Position numbers and translations under genes: made by a program
Assembly (NCBI GenBank): GCA_009787625.1
Contig: WQSX01000007.1
Location: 1 to 64,000 of the forward strand
DNA: 64,000 nucleotides
Origin: Oscillospiraceae bacterium
GTDB taxonomy: Bacteria; Bacillota; Clostridia; Oscillospirales; Oscillospiraceae
Reading direction: 5' to 3'
The notes under the pieces: generated by a model
The model's input: the letters and a program-made list of their open reading frames with translations, nothing else
What the model was told of the DNA's origin: nothing
Databases searched by the model: none
Part shown: positions 31,763 through 39,725 of the stretch, one piece after another
How positions within the stretch are numbered: position 1 is the stretch's first letter
Layout of the letters: each line of letters begins with the position of its first letter

Positions 31763-33760
31763 CTAGATTCCTACTCTGCCTGTGCCGTTTATCAGCCTGT
31801 CAAGTGCCTCGTCTATCGCTGTTATGATACGAGCTGCGCCGTTGTATGCGTGTTGGAATCTGACTAGTCCTACCATTTCTTCGTCCAACGAAACTCCGGC
31901 GATGGCTGTTCTTTGGTTATTTGCCGAAAGCGTGAGCGCCCTGCTTGTCCTCGCGTTTTGGTGAGCAGTGTGCAAGGTATTTGCGACATTAAACCTTATA
32001 ACCGTTCCATAGTCATCAAATGTTCCTATTTCTCTTGTTCTTTCACGCCCATCCGGACCGATTATCGTAACCGATATGCCCGTCTCCCCGAAAAGGCTGT
32101 ACAGATCGTTCATGTTTTCGTTGTTACCCCTCTGCAGTTCAATAGGGGTTCCGTCGGTTCTTCCAATACGCTGTGAAGAGGAAGCTATATTAAACTCACT
32201 TGCCATAATTTCATCGCTGACATTGAAATTTAAAGCTGTGACATGTGCCAGTTCTTCAGGAGTCACTTCAAACCTTGTACTGGCTATATTAGCGGAACCT
32301 TGACTGTATCCGAGAAATGTGCCACCTTCATCATAAAACCTTATATATGTCGCTTGAGAACTGCTGAAGTTCGGGGCGTTGGGATCTAAGGGGTCGCCAT
32401 TAGCATCTAAAAATACTGTATTATCTGCGTATATTCTCGTATCATCATTACTTACAACCTGAAGCTCATCGCCGTCTGAATCATAGAATACTACACGCCC
32501 AATCGGATTTCCGTTCGGTCCTATTGCTCTGAAGAATTTAATGCCTGTTTCCGAGCCGTTCGGGTTATCACTCCAACCTTGCACGTGTTGCTGATTTATC
32601 TGAACAAACAGCGCACGGGCAAGATCATTAATCATTTCAAGGTAGTATGGAATACCTCTTGATATACTATCCGGAGTATCACCAATTCCGTCGCGGACAC
32701 CCATGTGTGCTTTGATTTCACCACCGGTGATTCTTCTCATGTCTACTGCAGCGGCTTCCACAGCCCAATTATATAGGCGCATTGCATTATCAAAAGCAGC
32801 TTGCCTTTGACCTTCAGGAAGATTGAGAAAGTCTTCCCACCTCGGCACAGATGAATCATTTCCTGACATCAGCGGAAACGGTGCACTCTGTGATGGTGTG
32901 AAGTCTCTTGGCATACGTTCTGCCCAAATCGGAATCGCAACGAGTGAATCTACCCCTCGAACCGGGTTTTCTACCCAGCCCACACTCATGGTCATGCGTC
33001 TATCGTGGTGAACTGCTGTCTCGCCTGCAATGGTGAGGCTGAACACGCTGTTGCCGAATTGGTCCTCACGCTCATCCCAGTCAATGTCAATGAGCTGTGC
33101 CAGTTCATCAAGTTCAAGGTTACGCCTGTCACGAAGGTCGTTGGCGATAAGACCGGTGACTTCGAAGTTGTAAATTTGTCCGTTTAATAGACGAATGTTT
33201 TCAAGGCGTCTGTTTACTTCACCTGTTTTTGTAACAACTGCCCTGTTTTCTGATTCTTGCAGACTCACGAGACCCGTGTGGTTCATGCGGAGCATTGCAG
33301 TAAGGTCTTCCGCTGTTGTACGCATGAGTACACGCGGAGCACCTGAAACAGGATCTTCCGATGCAACTTTCATAGAGCGAAAGAACTCAGACATTGCACG
33401 GTTGATGCTGGTAGCTTCGTTTACATTGTCAAAAAACGACTCGACATGTGAAAGACTCTGCGATCTGGTGTTCCAAAATGCATGGGTTGTACTTTCACTG
33501 CGAAAACGCCTGTCCAGATATGATGAGCGAATTTGCTCAAGAATCTGTACACGCGTACCTTGACCAACGCTCATATGTGATACAGGCGCAAACATTCCAA
33601 CCTGTTCGAATGGGCTCAGGTTAGCTTGCCTTGCATGTTGACGAGTGAATCCTGCTGTATCCACGTTGGCTATATTATGGCCTGTTACTTCCAGCCCAAA
33701 CTGAGCTGTGCTGAGTCCTGACCTACCAATTTCAAGTCCGAAGAAAGATGATCTTATCAT
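31763..33760 (-). CDS. flgK: Hook-filament junction protein FlgK
   Basis: FlgK (HAP1) is the first junction layer above the hook. From ATG 33760 it has 665 residues, longer than the 500-odd of Bacillus. It has the conserved rod/hook helix RSSFFGLEIGRSGLSTAQFG and GHNIANVDTAGFTRQ, and a C-terminal helix EEMVGLVRFQHAYNGAARII ending LINGTGRVGI. The middle is expanded. The start has AGGGAG 6 bases upstream and a structured leader with an AUGGAU loop, as in flgD. A SigD-like promoter lies at 33899. A terminator separates it from flgN. Confidence 0.94.
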   Translation of the reverse strand: MIRSSFFGLEIGRSGLSTAQFGLEVTGHNIANVDTAGFTRQHARQANLSPFEQVGMFAPVSHMSVGQGTRVQILEQIRSSYLDRRFRSESTTHAFWNTRSQSLSHVESFFDNVNEATSINRAMSEFFRSMKVASEDPVSGAPRVLMRTTAEDLTAMLRMNHTGLVSLQESENRAVVTKTGEVNRRLENIRLLNGQIYNFEVTGLIANDLRDRRNLELDELAQLIDIDWDEREDQFGNSVFSLTIAGETAVHHDRRMTMSVGWVENPVRGVDSLVAIPIWAERMPRDFTPSQSAPFPLMSGNDSSVPRWEDFLNLPEGQRQAAFDNAMRLYNWAVEAAAVDMRRITGGEIKAHMGVRDGIGDTPDSISRGIPYYLEMINDLARALFVQINQQHVQGWSDNPNGSETGIKFFRAIGPNGNPIGRVVFYDSDGDELQVVSNDDTRIYADNTVFLDANGDPLDPNAPNFSSSQATYIRFYDEGGTFLGYSQGSANIASTRFEVTPEELAHVTALNFNVSDEIMASEFNIASSSQRIGRTDGTPIELQRGNNENMNDLYSLFGETGISVTIIGPDGRERTREIGTFDDYGTVIRFNVANTLHTAHQNARTSRALTLSANNQRTAIAGVSLDEEMVGLVRFQHAYNGAARIITAIDEALDRLINGTGRVGI

Positions 33761-33766
33761 AGTTGT

Positions 33767-33823
33767 CTCCCTGCTGTAAGCATCTAAGCAGATGCTAACG
33801 GGAGAATCCATTCTCGCTGTTAG
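33767..33823 (-). promoter_or_regulatory. Structured flgK leader with AUGGAU hexaloop (candidate CsrA site)
   Basis: An outer CTAAC/GTTAG stem encloses GAGA-AUGGAU-UCUC. A CATCT-GCTT-AGATG hairpin follows, then the AGGGAG ribosome site, 39 bases from the loop GGA. The layout parallels the flgD leader at 12571. CsrA binding is inferred. Confidence 0.5.
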
Positions 33824-33898
33824 TTGCAATCCTTTGCTTTTGTTAATGCTGTTATATATTTGGGTGTAAGTTAGTTACACTATTCCTTACATTATGTA

Positions 33899-33925
33899 TT
33901 ATCGTGTTTTTCCAATGATTCTTGA
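33899..33925 (-). promoter_or_regulatory. Putative SigD/FliA-type promoter for flgK-flgL
   Basis: On the - strand TCAA, a 15-base spacer and CACGATAA approximate the TAAA-N15-GCCGATAA consensus. The same CACGATAAT lies upstream of the rod genes at 37220. Confidence 0.45.
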
Positions 33926-33963
33926 GTGTTTTTAAGGAAAAAAAGGAATTATTTAACGTATTT

Positions 33964-34068
33964 GTCATTCCGCGTGCAGTCAGCAGAATCCAAAAAAGAA
34001 AAATGAACTCTAATTAGCTTGAGTTAAGTCCTGAAAGTCTGGATTCTGCGACTTGCGCGCAGAATGAC
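33964..34068. repeat. Pair of GTCATT palindromes in opposite orientation
   Basis: GTCATTCCGCG...CAGAATCC at 33964-33991 and its reverse GGATTCTGCGACTTGCGCGC...GAATGAC at 34040-34068 face each other over 48 bases. They sit between the flgK promoter and the flgN terminator. Confidence 0.65.
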
Positions 34069-34105
34069 AAAGGATTTGTAGTTGCCCGTAAACAATAACA
34101 AAAAC

Positions 34106-34145
34106 AACAACCCGCAACACAAGCAAAGGTTGCGGGTTGTTTTTT
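34106..34145. terminator. Terminator downstream of flgN
   Basis: AACAACCCGCAAC and GTTGCGGGTTGTT form a 12-13 bp stem. On the - strand a T-rich stretch follows. It ends the yvyF-flgM-flgN unit before flgK. Confidence 0.85.
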
Positions 34146-34164
34146 GAAATTTTATAACGAAAAT

Positions 34165-34671
34165 CTATGCGTGACCATCGTAGAATCCTGTAGACTTTTT
34201 TCGTTCGGTTGCGGCTTTCCCGTCACCGCCGTACATGTTGTTCAGCGGATCTTCCGCGCCAACCATCAGTTCTAACATAGTGTCTGAATACTCAATGTGA
34301 GATTTTATCAGTTCACGATTTTCCGCATTTATGGCTGTGTGTTCAGCAATTAGAGCAGTAATCTGATTTTGCAAGTTTGACAGATTGACTCTTTCGTTAG
34401 GGTCGGAGGTCTCTAAAATAGCTGTGATGGTTATCTGAGACTCAGGAATTGCTGATTCCTGAGATATAGTTTTGTTAATCTCGGTACGCTTTCTCTCTAG
34501 TGCGCCGAGCTTGTTGAGCTGTTTAATCTGAAGTTTGATTATAGCTTCAAGTTTCCCTGATTCACCTGCAACAATGACCTCCCGCTCCTCTTTTGCAAGC
34601 TCCAGCAAACCTTTTACGATAGTTTTTTCATCTTGCAAAATCGAACATAAATCAAGGATTGTCTGTCTCAT
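34165..34671 (-). CDS. flgN: Flagellar export chaperone FlgN
   Basis: FlgN is the chaperone for FlgK and FlgL. The 168-residue, mostly helical protein has the family pattern LCSILQDEKTIVKGLLELAK and LEAIIKLQIKQLNKLGALER, with a variable C-terminus. Its ATG overlaps the flgM stop by one base (TGATG), so translation is coupled. It sits between flgM and flgK, exactly as in Bacillus (yvyG). A strong terminator follows it. Confidence 0.88.
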   Translation of the reverse strand: MRQTILDLCSILQDEKTIVKGLLELAKEEREVIVAGESGKLEAIIKLQIKQLNKLGALERKRTEINKTISQESAIPESQITITAILETSDPNERVNLSNLQNQITALIAEHTAINAENRELIKSHIEYSDTMLELMVGAEDPLNNMYGGDGKAATERKKSTGFYDGHA

Positions 34672-34967
34672 CAGCGAGCTCCAAGAACACTTGAAAGAAT
34701 TCTGTCCGCGATATCCTCACTGCTGACGGAGTATGTGCCGTTTTGTACAGCGGTTCTAATCGCATCAATTCTATTCATATCTTCAGGTGTGCGTGCTTCG
34801 ACTGATTCCCTTGCTTCTTGCAGTGACTTTTGGAAGCTCAGAGCTTCTGCTGAGAAAGTCACCTCATCGCGACCTGCTTTTGGCGATTGAGGGGATGTCA
34901 AGCTGCGAGTAGAATTAGCCTGATAGCTCCTTGTGATATTCGGATTCATAATTGGATTGATCTTCAT
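34671..34967 (-). CDS. flgM: Anti-sigma factor FlgM
   Basis: FlgM holds the flagellar sigma factor FliA inactive until the hook is complete and FlgM is exported. The 98-residue protein has a disordered N-terminus and the conserved helical C-terminus EDMNRIDAIRTAVQNGTYSV followed by EDIADRIL. GAAGGTGA lies 6-7 bases before the ATG. It is coupled to flgN by TGATG. FliA, its target, is encoded about 10 kb away at 44624. Confidence 0.93.
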   Translation of the reverse strand: MKINPIMNPNITRSYQANSTRSLTSPQSPKAGRDEVTFSAEALSFQKSLQEARESVEARTPEDMNRIDAIRTAVQNGTYSVSSEDIADRILSSVLGAR

Positions 34968-35102
34968 TTGTATTCACCTTCTTTAAGCCATGATTCTATG
35001 TCTCTGATAGGTTTAGTAATATGTTATCAAGAGTATATTGCTGTGCTAAAATCCTTTGATATTAATATTATCGTAACAAGTGCCTGTTTACATTAGCTTT
35101 TT

Positions 35103-35522
35103 TTATTGTTTTGTGCCAATTTTTGCTGAAGCTTTTAAATCTTGCTGTGCACTTGCGGATTTTTGAGCTGTATTCCCACCGGAAACATTCTTGTCAAGAG
35201 ACGTTGCAACCTTACCGGTGCAGCCTTTACAGAGCCTTCCTGTGCTTATGGATTTTTTACACATTTCGCACTGTAAAATCCCACCACCGTCTCCATCAGG
35301 GCTGTCGATTATGAGTCTGCCCTCTTTTAGGAGATATAATATTATTTGCTTTGAAACTTCAGTTTCTTCTGCCACAACGTCGATATTGGTCTGCTTGTGG
35401 TCATAGATATAGTCACGAACTTTTATAAAGTCCTGATCTATTTGCGTTAAACATGCAGGGCACACCTTGCCTCTCAGACTTGCAAACGGCTTTTTACAGA
35501 ATTGACATTGGATAATATTCAT
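35103..35522 (-). CDS. yvyF: YvyF/TIGR03826-type flagellar operon protein
   Basis: A 139-residue protein with two zinc-ribbon-like Cys groups: CQFCKKPFASLRGKVCPAC at the start and CEMCKKSISTGRLCKGC in the middle. Between them is a helical DNA-binding-like part (VAEETEVSKQIILYLLKEGR). The C-terminus is Lys/Ser-rich and probably disordered. This gene heads the flgM-flgN unit in Bacillus as well. Its function is not established. AAGGGGG precedes the ATG, and a good sigma-A promoter lies in the end of the upstream rod gene. Confidence 0.85.
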   Translation of the reverse strand: MNIIQCQFCKKPFASLRGKVCPACLTQIDQDFIKVRDYIYDHKQTNIDVVAEETEVSKQIILYLLKEGRLIIDSPDGDGGGILQCEMCKKSISTGRLCKGCTGKVATSLDKNVSGGNTAQKSASAQQDLKASAKIGTKQ

Positions 35523-35568
35523 GCAGGTGACCCCCTTAATTTAATTTATTTAGAGTACATATTTCACC

Positions 35569-35597
35569 ATTATACTACCGTCTCATGTTATTTGCAA
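35569..35597 (-). promoter_or_regulatory. Sigma-A promoter for yvyF-flgM-flgN
   Basis: TTGCAA, a 17-base spacer and TATAAT on the - strand. The -35 lies within the last codons of the rod gene, and the -10 is 47 bases before the yvyF start. Confidence 0.65.
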
Positions 35598-36354
35598 CAC
35601 CTTCCATCTCATCCGCCAAAGTTAATGCGCGTGAGGCGAGTTGGAAAGCTCTCTGAGTCCTGATTAATCGGGTCATTTCGTCTGCTATATTGACATTTGA
35701 ACCTTCTAACATTCCTTGGCGGACAAGGGTGCCCGCCCCCACGGGGAGTCGTTCACCCGCCGATTCTGCGTGTCTGAAAAGCCCGTTGCCTGTCTGCTCG
35801 AGACCTTTTAAGTTTACGAATGTGGCTAACCCAAGTTGTGCCGTGCCCACTACTTCAGAGTTGCTTATAAAGTATATCTCACCCGTGTCACGGACATCAA
35901 TGGAATCTATGCCAAAAGGTATTTCTATACGTTCACCATCCGGGTCAAGTACATACAGCCCGTTGCCGTTTACTAAGAATGTCCCCTCATCTTCTACACT
36001 CAACGCAAATGAGCCATTTCTTGTGAATACTTGTTCACCATTCACGTCTTGCAAGACAAAGAATCCTTCACCCTCAATTGCAAAATCCAAATTTCTTTCG
36101 GTTCTTTGGAAATTTCCGGTTCGCCAATCTCTGGCTATACCCGCAATCAAAACACTGTGACCTCGTTGGTTGTGCTCTTCGGGTGACCTCGGAAAACTTG
36201 GGTTCAGACCCGTCGTATAAAGTGCAGTCTGAAAGTCCAGTCTCGGAGCTTTAAACCCTGTTGTATTCACGTTTGCTACGTTGTTACCGATTACTTCCAA
36301 TCTGGTTTGTTGCATACGTAGCGCAGTTGCCGCTATTGCTTTTGCTCCAAACAT
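35575..36354 (-). CDS. flgG: Flagellar basal-body rod protein FlgG (FlhP-type)
   Basis: A 259-residue rod protein with the conserved start TALRMQQTRLEVIGNNVANV, the middle GEGFFVLQDVNGEQVFTRNG and the C-terminal helix LIRTQRAFQLASRALTLADE. This is the distal-rod type, equivalent to FlhP in Bacillus, where two such genes (flhO-flhP) form a pair. Its ATG is in the last bases of the preceding rod gene (one-base overlap), so the two are translationally coupled. Which of FlgF or FlgG it replaces is uncertain because Firmicutes naming varies. Confidence 0.88.
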   Translation of the reverse strand: MFGAKAIAATALRMQQTRLEVIGNNVANVNTTGFKAPRLDFQTALYTTGLNPSFPRSPEEHNQRGHSVLIAGIARDWRTGNFQRTERNLDFAIEGEGFFVLQDVNGEQVFTRNGSFALSVEDEGTFLVNGNGLYVLDPDGERIEIPFGIDSIDVRDTGEIYFISNSEVVGTAQLGLATFVNLKGLEQTGNGLFRHAESAGERLPVGAGTLVRQGMLEGSNVNIADEMTRLIRTQRAFQLASRALTLADEMEGVANNMRR

Positions 36355-37163
36355 TATCTCAATCTCCCTATATCATTAACCGCTCTGCCTAATGTCTCAT
36401 CTATCATTGTCAGTATTCGCTGATTTATCTCATATGTTCTGAACATCGCCATCATATCTACCGTTTCACGCGCTACATCTACGTTTGACAATTCGATAAA
36501 GCCCTGTGCTATGGTGAATTCATGCGGCTCTGCAAGTGGGGGCTCTGTTGCAAAAAACAGATTCAAACCTTCTCTTCTGAGTGTCGTGTTATCTTCAAAG
36601 GAAGCCACTCGTATCGTGTCAATTAGTCCATCTTCATTAAATACATTGCCCTGCTGATCAACATGGAAGTTTAATCCGCCCACGTTAATCGGGCCATTTT
36701 CACCGAGCAGGAAGTTTCCGTTGCCGTCCACTAAGTATCCCTGGCTGTCCAGATAGAATGCGCCTGCTTTTGTGAATCTCTCGCCGTCTTCTGTCTGTAC
36801 TACAAAGAATGCATCTCCGATAAGCGCAAGGTCTGTCGGACGCTCTGTTGATTCAAGATTCCCCATTTGGAAATCTGTGTACAGGTGGTCTACTTGTACG
36901 CCGAGCCTCATTGGCCCGACCCTCGGTATTCCGAACTGCGACTCTTGCAATCGTATCCGCTCACCGTCAGCTCCCGTACCCCATCTCCAATTGCCGCCTT
37001 GATCATTTATCCGCCTGACGAGTACGTCATCAAAGCTGTGGGAAATGAAGTGGTCTTTTTTAAAGCCGGTTGTGTCGGCGTTTGCTATATTATGTGTAAT
37101 GGTCTCCATTCGCCTGCGTTGCAACAACATTCCCTGCCCTGCCACGTAAAGACTTCTTAACAT
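36354..37163 (-). CDS. flgF: Flagellar basal-body rod protein FlgF-like (FlhO-type)
   Basis: A 269-residue FlgG/FlgF-family rod protein: LYVAGQGMLLQRRRMETITH, the NIANADTTGFKKD block, GDAFFVVQTEDGERFTKAGA, and a C-terminal MMAMFRTYEINQRILTMIDE. In Firmicutes this first member of the pair is called FlhO or FlgF. TTGGAGTT lies about 7 bases before the ATG. Upstream is a SigD-like promoter at 37220. It ends on the start of the next rod gene. Confidence 0.85.
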   Translation of the reverse strand: MLRSLYVAGQGMLLQRRRMETITHNIANADTTGFKKDHFISHSFDDVLVRRINDQGGNWRWGTGADGERIRLQESQFGIPRVGPMRLGVQVDHLYTDFQMGNLESTERPTDLALIGDAFFVVQTEDGERFTKAGAFYLDSQGYLVDGNGNFLLGENGPINVGGLNFHVDQQGNVFNEDGLIDTIRVASFEDNTTLRREGLNLFFATEPPLAEPHEFTIAQGFIELSNVDVARETVDMMAMFRTYEINQRILTMIDETLGRAVNDIGRLR

Positions 37164-37219
37164 AACTTAAACTCCAATCGAGTAAAAATAATTGAAAGCA
37201 AAACTTGCTCATACTTAAA

Positions 37220-37247
37220 TTATCGTGCTTTTTTAAGGAAACATTAG
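37220..37247 (-). promoter_or_regulatory. Putative SigD/FliA-type promoter for the two rod genes
   Basis: CACGATAA with CTAA 16 bases upstream or TAAT 15 bases upstream, on the - strand. It matches the -10 found before flgK. The rest of the roughly 400-base gap from 37164 to 37563 holds the toxin-antitoxin promoter and otherwise nothing I recognise. Confidence 0.4.
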
Positions 37248-37494
37248 AGGGAATTACAAACTTCTCTCAGCGTGTGTAAGTCCATTAATGCCAAGTCAAA
37301 TACCACAGTCACACAAATTGCAGAGGGTAAGGTTTTGCAACAATTTTCCTTACTTTTTGTGTTTGCAACGTTTCTAACTTTAAAATTACTAACACTAAAA
37401 TCACTAATACGACAATTGCAAAGCAAGGAGTGCTGCTACTTCTTAGTTTTGATAGCTTGCAAATAAGGCGACACAGCGTATTTTGGGTTTTGCC

Positions 37495-37532
37495 TAATAA
37501 TTCTTGCTTTGCCCAAATTATTATGATAGAAT
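37495..37532 (+). promoter_or_regulatory. Promoter with inverted-repeat operator before the toxin-antitoxin pair
   Basis: TTGCTT (37504), a 17-base spacer and TAGAAT (37527). The -35 is flanked by TAATAATT (37495-37502) and AATTATTA (37516-37523), an inverted repeat fit for binding by a dimeric antitoxin. Confidence 0.5.
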
Positions 37533-37563
37533 ACGTATATAATTATTCAAGGAGGTGATTGTC

Positions 37564-37833
37564 GTGCTAATAAAGCCATCTACCGCACTTCGTAACGAGT
37601 ACAACAGCATTTCCGAGCTATGTAAGGAAAAAAGTGAACCTGTATTCCTCACAAAAAACGGTGAGGGTGATTTAGTGCTTATGAGCATTGAAGCCTATCA
37701 ATACCGTGAGGAGATGCTTGACTTGCGCGAAAAATTGCTCTCGGCGGAAGCAGGCAGATTATCGGGCGCAAAAACCTACACCATAGCGGAAGTGAGCGAG
37801 CGGCTGCGAGGGCTTATTGATGGAAACCTATGA
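37564..37833 (+). CDS. Phd/YefM-type antitoxin
   Basis: An 89-residue antitoxin of the Phd/YefM group, with IKPSTALRNEYNSISELCKE, the VFLTKNGEGDLVLMSIEAYQ core and a C-terminal toxin-wrapping helix. The frame opens at GTG 37555, but that base run is itself the AAGGAGG ribosome site, so GTG at 37564 is preferred. The last 14 bases overlap the toxin start. Together they form a complete ParE/RelE-type system, unlike the orphan antitoxin at 14191. Confidence 0.88.
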   Translation: MLIKPSTALRNEYNSISELCKEKSEPVFLTKNGEGDLVLMSIEAYQYREEMLDLREKLLSAEAGRLSGAKTYTIAEVSERLRGLIDGNL

Positions 37834-38149
37834 TGTCCGGTTTTTGCATGAAGCGTTGGACGATTTAGAGGAAATCGTCCTGTATATTGCACAAGATAGC
37901 CGCCACGCCGCACTCCGAATGCACGATAAAATCATCGAAAAGGCCAACGATTTGTCGGTATTCCCAAAACGAGGGCGGCTTGTACCTGACAGAAAAATGG
38001 CGGCGGCAGGATATAGAATGTTTGGGATTAAGCCGTATGTCGCTTTTTACCGTATTATTGAGCGAAATGTGTTTATTTACCGTGTACTGCATGGAGCTAC
38101 GAATTACCCGCTGCTCTACGGAAAGATGGTGCAAGATTTAGACCGGTAA
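37820..38149 (+). CDS. ParE/RelE-family toxin
   Basis: A 109-residue toxin of the RelE/ParE superfamily: VRFLHEALDDLEEIVLYIAQ, the PKRGRLVPDRKMAAAGYRMF block and a C-terminal NVFIYRVLHGATNYPLLYG. Such toxins either cleave mRNA on ribosomes or poison gyrase; sequence alone does not decide which. ATG 37820 lies inside the antitoxin frame, so expression is coupled. asnA follows on the same strand after 23 bases. Confidence 0.85.
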   Translation: METYDVRFLHEALDDLEEIVLYIAQDSRHAALRMHDKIIEKANDLSVFPKRGRLVPDRKMAAAGYRMFGIKPYVAFYRIIERNVFIYRVLHGATNYPLLYGKMVQDLDR

Positions 38150-38172
38150 TTTATAGGAATGGAGATTAATAA

Positions 38173-39180
38173 ATGAGTTGTTGCTTAATTCCGCAAGGAT
38201 ACAAATCTATCCTTACTGCATATCAAACGCAAAGAGCTATCGGACGGCTTAAGCGCGTTTTTGAGGATACGCTTTCTATGGCGCTCAACCTGCACCGCGT
38301 ATCTGCGCCGCTGCTTGTTGAGCCTCACACCGGGCTTAATGACGACCTCACAGGAGTTGAGCGCCCCGTAGAATTCGATGTACCCGAAACTCAGCACACA
38401 GCACAAATAGTCCATTCTCTTGCAAAATGGAAGCGAATGGCACTACACAAATACGAGTTCTCACCGGGTGTTGGTCTATATACAGATATGAACGCCATCA
38501 GGCGTGACGAGGTAATGGATAATTTACATTCCATCTATGTTGACCAGTGGGATTGGGAAATTGTGATAAACCAAAATCAGCGAAATGAAAACTTTTTAAA
38601 AGACACTGTAAAAAGAATTGCGGAAGCGATTTATACCACGAACGAGCGCCTTCAGTGGGATTACCCCGAATTGCCTGTTTCACTTAAAAGAGATGTAACC
38701 TTTATAACCACACAGAAACTTGAAGATTTATACCCTTCACTTACACCTGAAGAGCGAGAAAAAGAGTTCACAAAAGAGCATAAAACGGTTTTTGTTATGA
38801 AGGTTGGCGGAAAGCTTAAATCGGGCGTGGTGCATGGCAATAGAGCTCCGGATTATGACGATTGGAACTTAAATGGCGATTTAATTTACTGGCATGATGT
38901 TTTAGACTGCGCTATCGAAGTATCTTCAATGGGCATTCGAGTAAATCAAGAGTCACTTGACGCCCAACTCACAGAGGCAGGCTGTGACAACCGCCGAGAA
39001 ATGCCGTTTCACAAGGCACTACTTGCAGGAGAACTGCCGCTCACACTGGGAGGCGGCATAGGTCAATCGCGCCTATGTATGCTATTAATGTCAAAAGCCC
39101 ACATCGGCGAAGTACAAGTTTCTGTATGGGATAATGAAACCCTAAAAACATGTGAATCGTCAGGTGTTAAACTGCTGTAA
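38173..39180 (+). CDS. asnA: Aspartate--ammonia ligase (asparagine synthetase A)
   Basis: AsnA makes asparagine from aspartate, ammonia and ATP, giving AMP. At 335 residues it has the normal length and is close to the family throughout: SILTAYQTQRAIGRLKRVFE, VSAPLLVEPHTGLNDDLTGV, the PVEFDVPETQHTAQIVHSLA block and the C-terminal LGGGIGQSRLCMLLMSKAHI. AGGAATGGAG precedes the ATG. Its nearest upstream gene is the toxin, which makes this locus a genomic neighbour of the toxin-antitoxin pair rather than a biosynthetic operon. Confidence 0.96.
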   Translation: MSCCLIPQGYKSILTAYQTQRAIGRLKRVFEDTLSMALNLHRVSAPLLVEPHTGLNDDLTGVERPVEFDVPETQHTAQIVHSLAKWKRMALHKYEFSPGVGLYTDMNAIRRDEVMDNLHSIYVDQWDWEIVINQNQRNENFLKDTVKRIAEAIYTTNERLQWDYPELPVSLKRDVTFITTQKLEDLYPSLTPEEREKEFTKEHKTVFVMKVGGKLKSGVVHGNRAPDYDDWNLNGDLIYWHDVLDCAIEVSSMGIRVNQESLDAQLTEAGCDNRREMPFHKALLAGELPLTLGGGIGQSRLCMLLMSKAHIGEVQVSVWDNETLKTCESSGVKLL

Positions 39181-39193
39181 AGGAAGGAAAACT

Positions 39194-39406
39194 ATGCCAT
39201 TTTATGATTTACGTTGCATTAAATGTAACAAAGAGCACAATATCCATGCGTCGATGTCCGACAAAACGGAAAACCGTATCCCATGTCCGGATTGCGGCTC
39301 ATTAGAGCTTGAAACTGTATACAACGGCGCACCCGGAATAATCAAAGGCGTATCTGCACCCCCATCATGCCCCAATAGGCAAACCTGCGGCGGTTGCCAC
39401 GGGTAA
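39194..39406 (+). CDS. FmdB-type zinc-ribbon protein
   Basis: A 70-residue protein with the FmdB regulatory-type start MPFYDLRCIKCNKEHNIHAS and a second CPDCGSLELETVYNGAP segment, giving two CxxC pairs that bind zinc. The C-terminus has an extra CPNRQTCGGCHG. The track start at 39152 is inside asnA; ATG 39194 has AGGAAGG upstream. The role of these small ribbons is not settled. It follows asnA by 13 bases. Confidence 0.85.
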   Translation: MPFYDLRCIKCNKEHNIHASMSDKTENRIPCPDCGSLELETVYNGAPGIIKGVSAPPSCPNRQTCGGCHG

Positions 39407-39503
39407 AGCCCCCTGCTCCGGCGTCTTTCGCCTCTCGTCAATCATAAGTCAGTCCACGCTATTTTCCTATCCTATACCGGACATGCCATAACAAGTTCTG
39501 AAC

Positions 39504-39549
39504 AATAAGTCAAGAAAAATCAAAATATTTTGATTTTTCTTGACTTATT
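39504..39549. repeat. 46-bp perfect palindrome
   Basis: Arms of 23 bases (AATAAGTCAAGAAAAATCAA then AAT) are exact complements with no loop, centred at 39526/39527. It lies in the 319-base gap between the FmdB gene and the chemoreceptor. The rest of the gap holds nothing I recognise apart from the receptor ribosome site. Confidence 0.9.
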
Positions 39550-39725
39550 TCTCAAAATAGGCAACTTTAACAAAAATTTCCTAAACTCTTCTCGAAAACT
39601 TCAAGACATTACAAATCGTTAGATGTACCATATAAAGTACGAATTTGTTGAAAATTATGCAGAAACAAGAGGCGAATGGTTGCTTTGCAGTATTCGCAAT
39701 CAATCAAAATTTGGAGGTAAAGGAA

